From Meandrina meandrites (lineage: Eukaryota > Cnidaria > Anthozoa > Scleractinia > Meandrinidae): a DNA stretch of 64,000 bases. Of the stretch, positions 44,129 through 54,949 are shown piece after piece. The translations under genes were made by a program, and so were the position numbers. Below the pieces are notes generated by a model. It did no database searches and was not told where the DNA came from. It worked only from the letters and a program-made list of their open reading frames with translations. Within the stretch, counting starts at the first letter, position 1, and every line of letters begins with the position of its first letter. Location: assembly GCA_963693305.1 (NCBI GenBank), contig OY855908.1, positions 25,841,993-25,905,992 on the forward strand, given 5' to 3'.

Positions 44129-44255
44129 TGATTTTTTTTCAGGGTTCTTCATTCCAATTGCTTAAATTGGAAATTCACTGCGAAGATCACATATCACCTT
44201 CATATATATCCGCAGTTCATATATGAATCATTTCATATACTACACGTCATTAAAT

Positions 44256-44716
44256 ACGATTCTTCTTTCCTTCTTCCTTGTTGGGCTGTCTTTGGTTCAA
44301 CGGAACACAAACATTCGATTTTTGCTTCCATTTCTACTCTAGTTTGCATGGAATTAGTTTCACTCTGGTTTGGCAATGGCTGCACTATTTTTATTTTATT
44401 AATGCAGTTGAGATCCACAGCCACAGATTTCACTTCTGATGGCTATACATAAGCTAAAGGAAAGGAGTACATACATCTTTATCAGTTAAGGTGTTCTCAC
44501 TCGTCTCTAAGTAATACAATTTGCTAACTTGATATTTTTTCTTGCAGGTTATGACAAGAAATCCATAGAAGGGGAAAAGGAAGTTGTGATACGATAAAGA
44601 AACAATAACTGTTAAATGATGAATGATGTTGAATAATTTGGTGAAGTTGTCGAAAGTGTTAGTTTTAACCCTTGCTTGCACCCAGAACACAAACATTGCA
44701 AAATTCTAAGTGCCAA
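44256..44716. other. intergenic sequence between the tRNA array and the TTAA transposon
   Basis: Only background frames on the minus strand; nothing recognised. Confidence 0.4.
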
Positions 44717-47023
44717 TTAAGTGGCAATGTCCTTAAAAGCGGACCATCGCATTTCGGGTCGGAAAAAGTTTTCCTTCAAACTTTGCCCAGTGAACTATCT
44801 TGGTTCATAAGTAAATGCAACGGCTTTAGTTTTTTGAAATACGTTAAAATATATTTTTTAGAGCCTATAACAGCCAGCGCGGCAAAAAGGTTAATTTTGC
44901 TGGTCGCCATAACGAAAAATTACACAAGTTGACGAGCTCAGCACACAAAAACCACCGACTGAGACAAAAAGCTATTATAATCCCATGAAAGGTGGACCTT
45001 GAAAGGTTGTAAACTCATATTTGTTTTAATATTGTTTTTCTTTACAGGTTCGGAAAAATTAATATCTTAACAACCGTCAGATCGCTTTTTATAAACATGC
45101 CAATGTACCCTGACTTTGCTGGCCTTTAATTTACAAGTCCAGACCAGACCATTCTAAATGCCAGTTGAATTCTACTAAATAGATGCCAGAGAGCACAGAA
45201 ATCTAAAAATACCTTGCACTTCTTACCTTCTTTTGTCACAGCGACTTCCAACTTTTCGTGTTTTAAGCGAATTCTTCACACGCGTTATGCAAATGAGGTT
45301 GTAAACTGAATAACGGTTGTTTTCAACAAAAAACGGTTTAATCGTTGACTTTCGGCGTTGCAAGTCAAAAATACAGGTGATTTCACAGACAGAACACTTG
45401 CAAACGATTTAAGCGATTCAAAGCGGCGAAATATTTGTCCTGGAACTTTGAATTCGTCCGTTTAAGCTGATGCGAAATACGCCGCGCGTTGTCTGCTAAA
45501 CTTGGTCAGGTAAAGTTAATTGGATTGTGTACTCTTAGGTTTTGCTGCTTTCTATTGTTTTTTTTGGATTCTTTCTCCGTATTTAAACTTGTAAATATTA
45601 AAGTTCAATTTTAACACCACACATTGCCATCAAGAATTCGTGACATTTTAATCAAATTATCACATACATGCACGAAGTACGAAAGTAATTTCTCCTGTTA
45701 CCTGCCATTTTGCAAGACGTAGCTGAAGACGGTCCTTTGTGGCCTTTATTGCCTTTCTTCCTAATGAATGTCGTTTTTAACTTCTTTGTTACATACACAG
45801 ATATCAGTAAATTTTAGTATACCTCTGTGTATTAGGTATTTTAATACTTGAAAGCTCGCTAGCGCGAACTGAATTATTTTTGTTTACACACATCTTATAC
45901 TTACAAACCCGTGAATATCGACGTCCAACTTTCATCCTTCTGAGTGCAATAGGAGATATTCTCTTCCAAAAAAGAAAAGAAAACAGTGCCTCATCGCAAA
46001 TGAAATACTTTTCACAGAAATACTCTACTCAAGTCTGTTTTCGTGACACAAATTTAGATCACTGGGGTGAGTTTTACCGTGACAAAACGGAAACTGACGT
46101 GACACGGCAATAATTTATAACTAGTCTGTTCAGAACTAATCGCGCGGTTCTTTATCTAGCTTCGTTCCACTTTTTTGCTTATCCATTTGGTTTTCATGTC
46201 TAAATGTGCTACAAACACCTATACAAATTTCAGTTTGCACAACTACCTCTAAGCTTATAACAAGAAACGTCTCTGATCCCTGTCGCCAACTAATCTGTTT
46301 AGAACTAATCGCGTGATTCTTCATCTAATTTCTTTCAACTTTTTTGCTTATCCATTTGGATTTCATGTTTAGATGTGCTACCACACCTTAAACAATTTTC
46401 AGTTTGCACAACTACCTCTAAGCTTATAACAATCTATAATGGCCTATACGTGGGGGTTCCGCCAGAAAGGGGTACTTTTTTTCATGCTTCAGGTATATTA
46501 GAAGGGTAGGAATTTCAAGTTTAGGTATATGAAACGGTAGGGATATCGGTTATTTAGGTATCAATTAAAATATTTCGAACAACTGCACCTTTTGGCTGTA
46601 TTATTTAAATTTATTAAACGCTACGTAAAAATGACATCAAGACTTCCTGTTTAAGGCATATGTCATGTCTTTTCGGTATATGGAAAGGGTACCTTTTTTC
46701 AGTAAAAGGTATACGAAAGGGATGCCTTTTCCCCGTAAAAAATTTTTTTGAGTACCTCCCCCCCCCTCCCTCGGGGCTCTGACCTCTGTCGCCACTACAC
46801 GGTACAACTACACTCTGAGATCATCTCATTGATTTTTGAAACCAGGATTGGCTTGGCATCTCTAGATCGAAAGGGGATATATCAAAATGTGAACACATTT
46901 GCTAAGCATCTTAACCTTGAAAGTTGGTAGCTTCCCCTCTCTTGCAAGGGTGCACAAATTATATACATCGTATATAATTGGATGGGCCAGGCCAATTTTC
47001 CCCTGTACAGCATCCTCTGTCTC

Positions 47024-47107
47024 AACCTCGTTCCCAGGGCTTTTCCCTTCTTCGTGGGGGCGGTCGAAAAAGGGAAAAAAAAGGGAAAAGCCCTAGGAAC
47101 GAGGTTG
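47024..47107. mobile_element. 84-bp MITE with a 10-bp target duplication
   Basis: The ends AACCTCGTTCCCAGGGCTTT and the inverse GGGAAAAGCCCTAGGAACGA form an almost complete hairpin. CCTCTGTCTC flanks both sides (47014-47023 and 47108-47117). A 9-11 bp duplication suggests a Mutator-like element. It sits inside the TTAA transposon, just past the stop of its last exon. Confidence 0.85.
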
Positions 47108-47156
47108 CCTCTGTCTCCCTTAAGCTGTGCTCATCTAAATCGCATGCGTATTCCCC

Positions 47157-47460
47157 TTACAAATCTTCATCATCGTCCTCCTCCCTGTCTGTATCGTCGT
47201 CGTCTTCACTCTCTATGCGCTTCTGGTTTCCCTTTTTGATGCACGCCGACAACCTCGAGAAGAAACCTTGGATCTGGGTCTTCGACAGGCACTCCGCTCT
47301 ATCAAACAGTCTTTCTCTGTCTATTGTCATAGCAGTTCTCATGTCCTTCGCAACTTGCTCTGGATATTCTTTTCGGCCAGTGTCTTGTTCGATGTTAAAT
47401 TTCTTTGTTAGGTATTCCTGAACTTCTGAGAAAACCTCTTACTTCCACTTTTCTTCTGAA
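47157..47460 (-). pseudogene. acidic C-terminal exon of the TTAA-transposon gene
   Basis: The minus-strand frame reads EVFSEVQEYLTKKFNIEQDT, KTQIQGFFSRLSACIKKGNQ and an acidic end (EDDDDTDREEDDDEDL), with stop at 47157-47159. A TAA at 47439-47441 interrupts the upstream part. The helical segment and acidic tail resemble other cnidarian transposon-associated proteins of unknown role. The 5' splice boundary was not fixed. Confidence 0.55.
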
Positions 47461-47876
47461 GTTCCCATCCCATCTGTAATGATGTTAATGTAAGGTATTC
47501 TGTCGTGGCGACTGCTGTTGTTTCAGCGGGACTTTCACCTTGCAATGCAAAAAAAAAAAAAAAAAAAGACTAAGAAAGGGCCGGCGGTTTTTCACCAGCT
47601 ATAAAAAAAACCTTCCCTTAGCTTCGTAGTAATTCTTCATTTATTTTTACATTCATTTCTTTTGGTCAGCATTCAAAACAAGATATCTAACAGTAGCGTG
47701 ACGAAGGCTTGATAAGAATTTAGAGGGCGCAAATAAATCTCCCTCCTCATTTGACAACAAATGTTAGAAAGAGCAGCTTAATAAAAATCTTAAACCGGTA
47801 TGAACTACTCAAGCAAAGGAAAATATTTTCTATAATCTGTTTTATGTATGAAACTGTATGGTAATTCTATACGCAC

Positions 47877-48197
47877 CTTATCCGACTTAACGAAAACACC
47901 GTACATCTGCTGAATGGCCTTCGGCATTTCCAAATTTATGGAATGCCGGCTCTTTGCCCCCTGCTGGTTTCTTCGTGGACGCCCTTGGTGCGCTGGATAT
48001 TGGCAAGCTGTTCTTGGACGCCAGAAATTTCCTATGCTTTGCGCACACGGTCATTTTTGCGACAACCGACTCCTCTAAGTCGAAAAAGCCAGCTCTGGCC
48101 AGGATAAGTTTCCATTCCGTGATGTCCTCTCGCGATAAATGGATGGAAGCGAGGTGGCTGTCTATAGATTCATCGATCTGAAGCAAGTAGAAGAGAC
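47877..48197 (-). pseudogene. middle exon of the TTAA-transposon gene, frameshifted
   Basis: An acceptor (GTGTTACAG) before 48197 matches the phase of the exon ending at 48309. The frame has SREDITEWKLILARAGFFDL and KMTVCAKHRKFLASKNS. A one-base shift at about 48006 brings in a CQYPAHQG segment, so a Cys-x2-His and Cys-x3-His arrangement (zinc-binding-like) is split between frames. The donor GTGCGT follows at 47876. Function is unknown; DNA binding is an inference. Confidence 0.6.
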
Positions 48198-48308
48198 CTG
48201 TAACACCTCGTGAACTGCCACACTTTCCCGTTCGCGACAGAAAGCACGAAATCTTGTTTTGAAACTTTGGCTCAAAACTAATTACATTATCACAGTTACG
48301 ATACTTAC

Positions 48309-48360
48309 CTGAACTGTCTCTAACATTTACTTTTAAAATCGTGCCATTATACAACACCAT
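48309..48360 (-). CDS. first exon of the TTAA-transposon gene
   Basis: ATG at 48360 (MVLYNGTILKVNVRDSS) followed by a consensus donor GTAAGT. The phase (1) matches the middle exon. Upstream coding sequence cannot be excluded. Confidence 0.5.
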
Positions 48361-49662
48361 ACACTAAACGATGAATAAAACTAGTAAAAGAATGACAATG
48401 TCATATGTCTTTGGGCATTCTTACAACTGATAACGTGAATCATGGTAACATAATTTTGACGGTACAAACCGCCGGGTTTTGCCGACGCAAATCTTGTTTT
48501 GCATGAAACAGAAAAAGTCACGAAAATAAGGTTTCATGTAAAGGTGCTAAGGAAGTAAGCAACCATAGATACGGCGGGAATTCAGGCTAGGAAAATGAAT
48601 GCCGCTTTATGCAAAACAAGTTAGAAATGTGACTGTTAACAGCAGGTTAACTAACTAGATTTAAAGTGGCAACAAAACAAGTCAACTGAATTCCAAGGTC
48701 ACAAATTGTTTATTTCAAAAGGTACATAACTCCAACTCGTTAGACCAATTTAAACTGAATGAATTTTTAAATTTTACACCTTGAATGCCTTCAGAATTAA
48801 ATAGAACTTATTTGTTCTTCCCCTTATAAATGAAAAAAAAAAACGAGTTCCAAAAAAATAGAATGGTTTGTTTGAAAAAAATAGGTCAAAGTTCAACAGA
48901 CAACACATTAATTGTGACATTTGTCTTGAAAGCATGAAACGTTCAAGAATTCGTCAATTTTAACCACTTATATCATTTGCAATTTTTCTTTCTATAAAAC
49001 CCCCTGTATTTTTTTCTTACATTGCCGAAATTCTACAATTTAACCGTCTTTGTTGAAAACAACCGTAGTTCGGTTTACAACCTCATTTGCATAACGCGTG
49101 TGAAAGATTCGCTTTAAACACGAAAAGTTGGAAGTCGCTGTGACAAAAGAAGGTAAGAAGTGCAAGGTATTTTTAGATTTCTGTGCTCTCTGGCATCTAT
49201 TTAGTAGAATTCAACTGGCATTTAGAATGGTCTGGTCTGGACTTGTAAATTAAAGGCCAGCAAAGTCAGGGTACATCGGCATGTTTATAAAAAGCGATCT
49301 GACGGTTGTTAAGATATTAATTTTTCCGAACCTGTAAAGAAAAAAAATATTAAAACAAACATGAGCTTACAACCTTTCAAGGTCCACCTTTCATGGGATT
49401 ATAATAGTTTTCTGTCTCGGTTAGCAGTTTTTGTGTGCTGAGCTCGTCAACTTGTGCAGTTTTTCGTTATGGCTACCAGCAAAATTAACCTTTTTGCCGC
49501 GCTGGCTGTTATAGGCTCTAAAAAATATATTTTAACGTATTTCAAAAAACTAAAGCCGTTGTATTTACTTATGAACCAAGATAGTTCACTGGGCAAAGTT
49601 TGAAGGAAAACTTTTTCCGACCCGAAATGCGATGGTCCGCTTTTAAGGACATTGCCACTTAA

Positions 49663-50921
49663 TAGGAGAGGGGTCGAAGTGTTTGAGGCAGCAGCAAAGA
49701 AAATTACCTAAAATTTTATGGAACTAAAAGTTGAAGTGACAGTCCAATATTTAGAACCGAATAATGGTGAAAATTTACTTTTGTAACCTGAATTTTTCCA
49801 ATATGCAAAGGAATTCGTACTATCAAGATCACCCTGAACAAAATATCACAACTTTTGCTAACTCTATAAAAGCCAGCCCTCAAAACAGTCAAAATTGACC
49901 ACATTTGTTGTTAATTTATTATTATTATTATTATTATTATTATGAAATAGGCTTTCAGAAAAAAATACTTTTGTTCGAAACAACCCATAATATTTTTGAA
50001 TACATAATTAAATGTACATAAATTTGCATAAATGTGCCAAAGAAAATGGACAAAAAGCAACAAACTTCATATAATGGTTCAAGTTTCTAAGGAAAAGTTA
50101 AAAACAAAAATGTTCCTTACTATATTGGCAACATATCCAGCAATTTTGGCTGAGAAAGAATGAAACTGAAATTTTTAGGAATTGTTTGAATCGCTGCTTT
50201 CATATATGAAATTTGAGGTGTTTGTTTACTCGACGCTTCAGCTGTTGTCCTAAAAACCTTTTTCCTCCAAAAATATTGATCTCACTAAGCTCAACTATAA
50301 AGAAAAGACATTTATTTCAAAGTATCAGCACGGTTTCAAATCAACTATATACAGCATTTCATTGCATTTCAGACCACGTGCGTGGTTTAATTCACTTTGC
50401 GTATTGTTTACTCAACTCTTACCCCGATTCATCGCTTAAGAGCGGCTTGCCCTAAGGATCACCTAAACCTATGCAGGATAGAAAAATTCGATTTCCTCAA
50501 ACTTTGCCAGGATAAAGGCTTTTACAAACTAGTTTCAAAAATGTAACTTTGAGGTTGTTTCGATTTTTATTTTTTTCACGAGACGGCTTTTCGTATTTGG
50601 CCGCTCGAAGTGCCAAGATCGGCCCTAAAATTCCACTTTTTTCAAATGCGAGCAAGACAAAATAACATCCCCAGCAGGCAAGGCTGATACATATTATTAA
50701 AATATCATCTTTTAACAGTTGTTTAGCGCTGTCAGAACCGAAAGACATTTGAACCTGAATTTTTATCAAATTTTCAAAATTATACACTTCGACGATGTTG
50801 TGTCATGTCAAAATTTAGGTCAAATTCGTGGGCCAAAAAATCAACCTGGTACATGGATTTATCCGTCAAAACTATTTTTCCGAGTAAAAGTATCACTTCA
50901 TCTTAGCTTTTATCGAAAAAC
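49663..50921. other. intergenic sequence with an (ATT)n microsatellite
   Basis: ATT repeats at 49915-49942. A minus-strand frame at 50497-50787 has a hydrophobic segment but no domain. Nothing else was recognised. Confidence 0.4.
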
Positions 50922-51300
50922 CACAGGCAGACCACCCTGTGTGTTCGTAGTTAATTATTATTTGTTGACATGAGACGAACAAAAGAAATATTGAAATCTA
51001 TGAGGGTTACGAACAAAGCTCCGAAAATTACATATCTAAACTACATTTCGCTCTGGATATCTCAATAAAGTTAAATGAAATGTTAATCGACTCATGTGTC
51101 GTGTTTTTTCGCCTGCGCAGGCCGTTTTAAGCGTTTTTTTTTTACTACCTTACTTTCGGTAAGTCCGGTAAGAGAAGAAAGGGAGACAAGGCTTGCAAGT
51201 TGGCGGCCGCCAGCAGCGACCTCCTCCACTTCAAACCAGAATTAACGCCAAACTACTGAAAATCTCACCTATCTGACGACGGCTGTCGATCGGGGTAGTA
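50922..51300. mobile_element. foldback-family arm (left type)
   Basis: It starts CCACAGGCAGACCACCCTG and follows the inverse of 56600-56966 closely (TTTGTTGACATGAGACGAAC, then GACAAGGCTTGCAAGTTGGC). Only one arm is present before the sequence switches to a minisatellite, so the copy is truncated or rearranged. Confidence 0.8.
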
Positions 51301-51512
51301 ACGAAAACGAAGACCCCGAAAACGAAGACCGAAGACCTAAGACCCATACGAAAACGAAGACCCTTACGAAAACGAAGACCCATACAAAAACGAAGACCCG
51401 TACGAAAACGGAGACCCATACGAAAACGAAGACCCGTACGAAAACGACGACCCATACGAAAACGACGACCCATACGAAAACGAAGACCCATACGAAAACG
51501 AAGACCCGTACA
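51301..51512. repeat. 18-bp minisatellite (GAAGACCCATACGAAAAC type)
   Basis: About eleven units of CGAAGACCCATACGAAAA with small changes. The inverse version occurs at 56096-56210. Repetitive Arg/Gly/Phe frames here are translations of the repeat. Confidence 0.9.
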
Positions 51513-51744
51513 CCCGGCTAAAACCAGCGTTACACAGAGTTGCGTGACATTAATAATAATGACAGAATAATATTGAAGGAGGGTATGAATGGGGTTTGGT
51601 GTTTAGTGTTATTTGCCCACATTTTTTAGTGTTTGCTGCTACAATGGCCATTTTTTTAATGTTTACTGTTTCCGGAAAAAATACTGTTAAGTGTTTGGAG
51701 TGTTTTTTCCGTCTTATAACATTGAAAATTTTTACCTGCTTTTC

Positions 51745-53080
51745 AAAAGTCATGACTAAAATGGGGGTTGACAGAGCTACCCAACTCCTGCTGTGTGTCC
51801 ATTGTGTTGTTCCACAGCCTTTTAAGTTTTGCTTTTACAAGCATGTCTTTAAGCGATTTTCCTTTTCTATAACAAATCAAGGGAGGCTCCTTGAATATCT
51901 CTCTGAGTAATGGTTGTTCTTGTATTAAATGCCATTTGGCCATTAGTATGCTTTCCAAACATTGTAATGATGGTTAAAATTGCGTCACAAATTAAAGGGT
52001 AGGAGCTTTTTGTGCGTCAGGTTCTGTTTCTGTGTTAGAGCTGTTTTTCTGTCTGCATAGTTACCTTCTGAGAGGATCTTTTCCACCAATTTCTTAGGAT
52101 AACCCCTCGAAATAAGGCACGTTTTGAAGGTTTTAATGCTGTCTGTAAAAGTAACTCTTCAAGGGTTTGTTCTTAGGAAGTGTGAGAGCTTCTCCTTTGA
52201 AAAAGCCTTTTTAACGCCTGGTGGGTGACAGCTGTTGAAGTGAGTGCACTGAAAGGTTTCAGTTGGTTTGAAATGTGAACGCACATTAAGAATGCTTTCA
52301 TTCTCGAATCGCTCTCCGTTATATACTGTTGTGTCCAAGAATGTTGTTTCATTCTCGGTGAACTTAATTGTAGGGTGATAAGAATTTGATTTCTCAATGA
52401 AAAGCTGAATGTATTATTTGTTTGTGTCCCACAAACAGAAGATATCGCCAATAAACCTTTCCCACACTAGTTGTTGCTTAGTGCTTTGCCTCAGGATCTC
52501 CTTTTCTATTTTTGCCATAAAAATATTGGCAAAGGCTATTTTAGTGCCCATGGCTTGTTCCGTGAGTTTGGAGATAGATTTTTCCATTAAAATGGAAGGA
52601 ATTTTCTTTTAGGATTAGGCTCAGCATTTTTCTAAGATAATGTGTAGCTATCGGAGGGTTTTTGCCATGAAAGGTTTAATTCGTATGCTTGACATACTAA
52701 GGTAATTCCTTCCTCCTGCGGGATGTTTGTGTAAAGGCTAGTGACATCCATGGAGACTAGGATTGCGTTACTTGGAACCTTAGTGTTTTCAGATACGTGT
52801 CTGTATTTGCACTTTAGGCTGAAGTAGTTTGTCTACAAAGCATGATAGGCGTTCTGTTGGGCCATTTCACAGCCCGATATGATAGGACGGCCGACCAAAG
52901 TCGGCTTGTGAATTTTTGTAAGAGTGTGGAAAGCTGGAATTTGAGGCGGATCTGGTGTCCGATTAAACCATTTAACCCTCTTGTACGAAAGTAGCATTCC
53001 ACAAAGATTCAAAAGACGATTAAGTGACTGAAAATCAAGAAGGAATCGAGAAAAATACATGTATGCCGCCAGCTGCAAAA
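51745..53080 (-). pseudogene. Penelope-like element reverse transcriptase remnant
   Basis: Minus-strand frames contain HTLTKIHKP and GRPIISG (near 52890-52935), SMDVTSLYTNIPQEEG (near 52720-52760), ERFIGDIFCLWDTNK (near 52410-52455) and QLSSPRMKQHSWTQQ-type frameshifted FLDT region (near 52330). These are Penelope-like RT motifs in the correct order. The usual IDD catalytic box reads IGD, so one Asp is lost. At least four frameshifts occur. The GIY-YIG endonuclease was not seen. Confidence 0.75.
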
Positions 53081-53099
53081 ATTTCTTTAACTAAAAAAA

Positions 53100-53320
53100 T
53101 CGTATCTTAACGCTGTCGAAATATATCTTTTTCATGTGTGAATATAACGACGAAAAGGTTGTGAAAAAAGCTCGGATTTCTCCTCGGAAATCTTCAATAT
53201 TGTTCAGATACCTTCGAGAGCCTTCGGTAGTCCTCGGTGATCATCGTTAGTCTTCGGAAATCTTCCGAAATGATCGGGAGTCGTCGGAAAATGGCGGAAA
53301 ACGTCTTGACACACTAAAAA
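53100..53320. repeat. TCTTCGGAAAT-like low-complexity repeat
   Basis: Short units with CCTCGG, CTTCGG and TCGGAAATCTTC alternate over 53170-53300. No coding frame. Confidence 0.6.
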
Positions 53321-53626
53321 AACAATGTTGGCTTTTGTCAAGCCGTTTCTGTTTCGTTCTGGATAAAATTTACTGTTTCAGTTAATTTTTTACTGTTAGT
53401 GTTGAAATGGCTTAAATTTTACTGTTTCATGTTACAGAGCCTACAAAAAAAGTGTTTAGTGTTATCGAGGTACCCCCATTCAGACCCTCTTGAAGCAGAC
53501 TGAGCGTGCTGAGAACGTACTACCGATCAAAAATCTAGGCAGCCAAGTCTCTCAGCAGTCTTCTCGCGCACAACACTTGCTTCAATAAACTTCGCTACCC
53601 AATTAGTCTTTGACGTGCGGATGGGG

Positions 53627-53750
53627 GGGGGAGGAGCGTGGGGGGGGGGGGGGGGGGGCTGTGCTGGGATGCTCTCCAACGATACCAACGATGTTGGTTT
53701 CACTACCTTTGGAGGCCATGATATTAGGGGGTTGGGGGGGGGGGGGGGTC
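53627..53750. repeat. two poly-G tracts
   Basis: G runs at 53633-53660 (two interruptions) and 53727-53748. Proline/glycine-rich frames here on both strands are artefacts of the tracts. Confidence 0.9.
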
Positions 53751-53754
53751 TGAG

Positions 53755-54600
53755 TATCCTGTATCCCATTAATTTTTGGGATAAATATCCCTTATCCAGT
53801 AAATTCCAGTGGTTGTTCCAACGTTCATGTTCGATATCCTCGAATCTCTTGTTTAAATATCCCGTGTCCCGTTATTTTTTTCACAAATATCCCGTACCAA
53901 TTCTCATCGAGTACATTTCATTTTCTTCGCAGTTTTTTTGGATCGAAACCGCAAAGTCAATAGTTATAGGGATGGATCAGCCAGTAAGAATACAAACTGG
54001 ACTAATCTGTTTGAACTGTATTGTACTGCACAGCTAGGATCTGCACAAGTCATTGAATTAGCCCAATGAACAAACAGTACTAAACAGTGTAGTGTCGTAT
54101 ATTTGCCAAACAGGGCTACATAGTGTATAGATCTCGTCAGTTTTCGAGGTTATCTAGTTTAACTTAGAGTTGTTTGTTTCAGTTTGGGTTATTAAATGAA
54201 TGATAGATTTTTCTAAATTTAGTAAATATTTGTTAGTGCCTCTTTTGTGTAGTCATATCAATAATGACCTTTCATTCATTCATTTTACTCATATAGCGAT
54301 GCGTACTCACTGCTTTAAACTGAAAAGTTTTAGTGCTTCAAAAACACGACACTTCAAAATTTAAGACAAATATCTGTAGGATTTCAATGAAACTTGATCA
54401 ATACGTTCTCAGTACTCGTCTGCTTCAATAATATTCTTATCCAACACTGCTTCGTACAGTACAAATATCGCGCGAAACGAGTACAAATATAACACGATAT
54501 TTGTACTTGTCTCATTTCCCCGACCAAAAGATTAAAAACCTTGGCAAGTCAGAATATTGGGGAGACGAAAACGTTAGATAATAAATCTCTTATTAGACAT
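53755..54600. other. intergenic sequence with short repeats
   Basis: AAATATCCCGT-like units at 53780-53900. A small inverted repeat GTACAAATATCG / CGATATTTGTAC at 54459-54506. No gene recognised. Confidence 0.5.
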
Positions 54601-54678
54601 TTTAGTGTGTGGTGTAGTATCGTAAATTTTTATTCATCATTTTTGGCTTAAAAATTTACAGCGATACTACACACTAAA
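54601..54678. repeat. 78-bp hairpin
   Basis: TTTAGTGTGTGGTGTAGTAT and the following CGTAAATTTTT pair with AAAAATTTACAGCGATACTA and the ending CACACTAAA. The loop is about 20 bases. Probable small MITE. Confidence 0.75.
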
Positions 54679-54949
54679 TTGTCCAAATTCTATTCTTTAT
54701 TATTGTCACTTCCGTCACGCAACTCTAAAATTTACTCATTGAATCGATTCAAATTAAGTTTTCTCTTGAACTTTCTTCAGTAGAAAAGTTTCACCATCGA
54801 TCGCCATGTTTTTTGTGACCTAGGCTCCCGCAGTGCTATCAGAATGGAATTTTTAAAAGGAACAGCATCTTTCCATTCCGTTTACGAGTTGAAATTTTTG
54901 TAATGTTCCATTTGTCGAAAAATTCTTACCGAAAATTCCATGTAAATGC

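Larger units (their letters stand above)
43020..44255. repeat. tRNA-bearing repeat: inverted unit plus four 252-bp tandem units
   Basis: Each unit carries AAGAACTCACAATTGACCTC, then CGCTCCCAATGTGT, the 72-nt tRNA-like gene, a T-run terminator, TCCAATTGCTTAAATTGGAA, and a TATATA-rich segment with CCGCAGTTCATATATGAATC. Unit starts are 251, 252 and 252 bases apart. The first unit (43020-43255) is inverted, making a palindrome of about 200-bp arms centred near 43255. The last unit is cut off near 44255. Frames across the array translate tRNA repeats and are not proteins. Confidence 0.9.
44721..49658 (-). mobile_element. 4.9-kb TTAA DNA transposon with long TIRs
   Basis: Left end GTGGCAATGTCCTTAAAAGC and right end inverse are flanked by TTAA (44717-44720 and 49659-49662). 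The TIRs are about 620 bp (44721-45344 and 49041-49658) with scattered differences. A spliced minus-strand gene (48360 to about 47157) lies between. The TTAA target fits Kolobok or piggyBac; the ends do not start CCC. No DDE transposase was recognised, so it may be a deleted copy or a diverged type. The remainder (45345-47000 and 48400-49040) contains a duplicated 160-bp block (46129-46265 and 46290-46432) and a GGTATATGAAA-rich stretch (46470-46740). Confidence 0.85.

Noticed and set aside
43402..44226. 274-codon open frame with four internal repeats as a protein gene
   Set aside because: It translates the 252-bp tRNA-bearing tandem unit; the repeated peptide is the tRNA sequence and its flanks.
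43020..44255. CRISPR-like array (regular repeats)
   Set aside because: Units are 252 bp with a full tRNA and T-run terminator, the spacing is the repeated unit itself rather than unique spacers, and the genome is eukaryotic.
46978..47421. 147-codon plus-strand frame with Ser/Leu runs
   Set aside because: It crosses the 84-bp MITE and is antisense to the acidic exon of the TTAA transposon; the minus-strand reading has better codon content.
51231..51491. Arg/Phe/Gly-repeat protein on the minus strand
   Set aside because: It is a translation of the 18-bp minisatellite, whose length is a multiple of three.
53527..54037. Proline-rich and glycine-rich proteins on opposite strands
   Set aside because: Both are translations of poly-G tracts with no homology or splice support.
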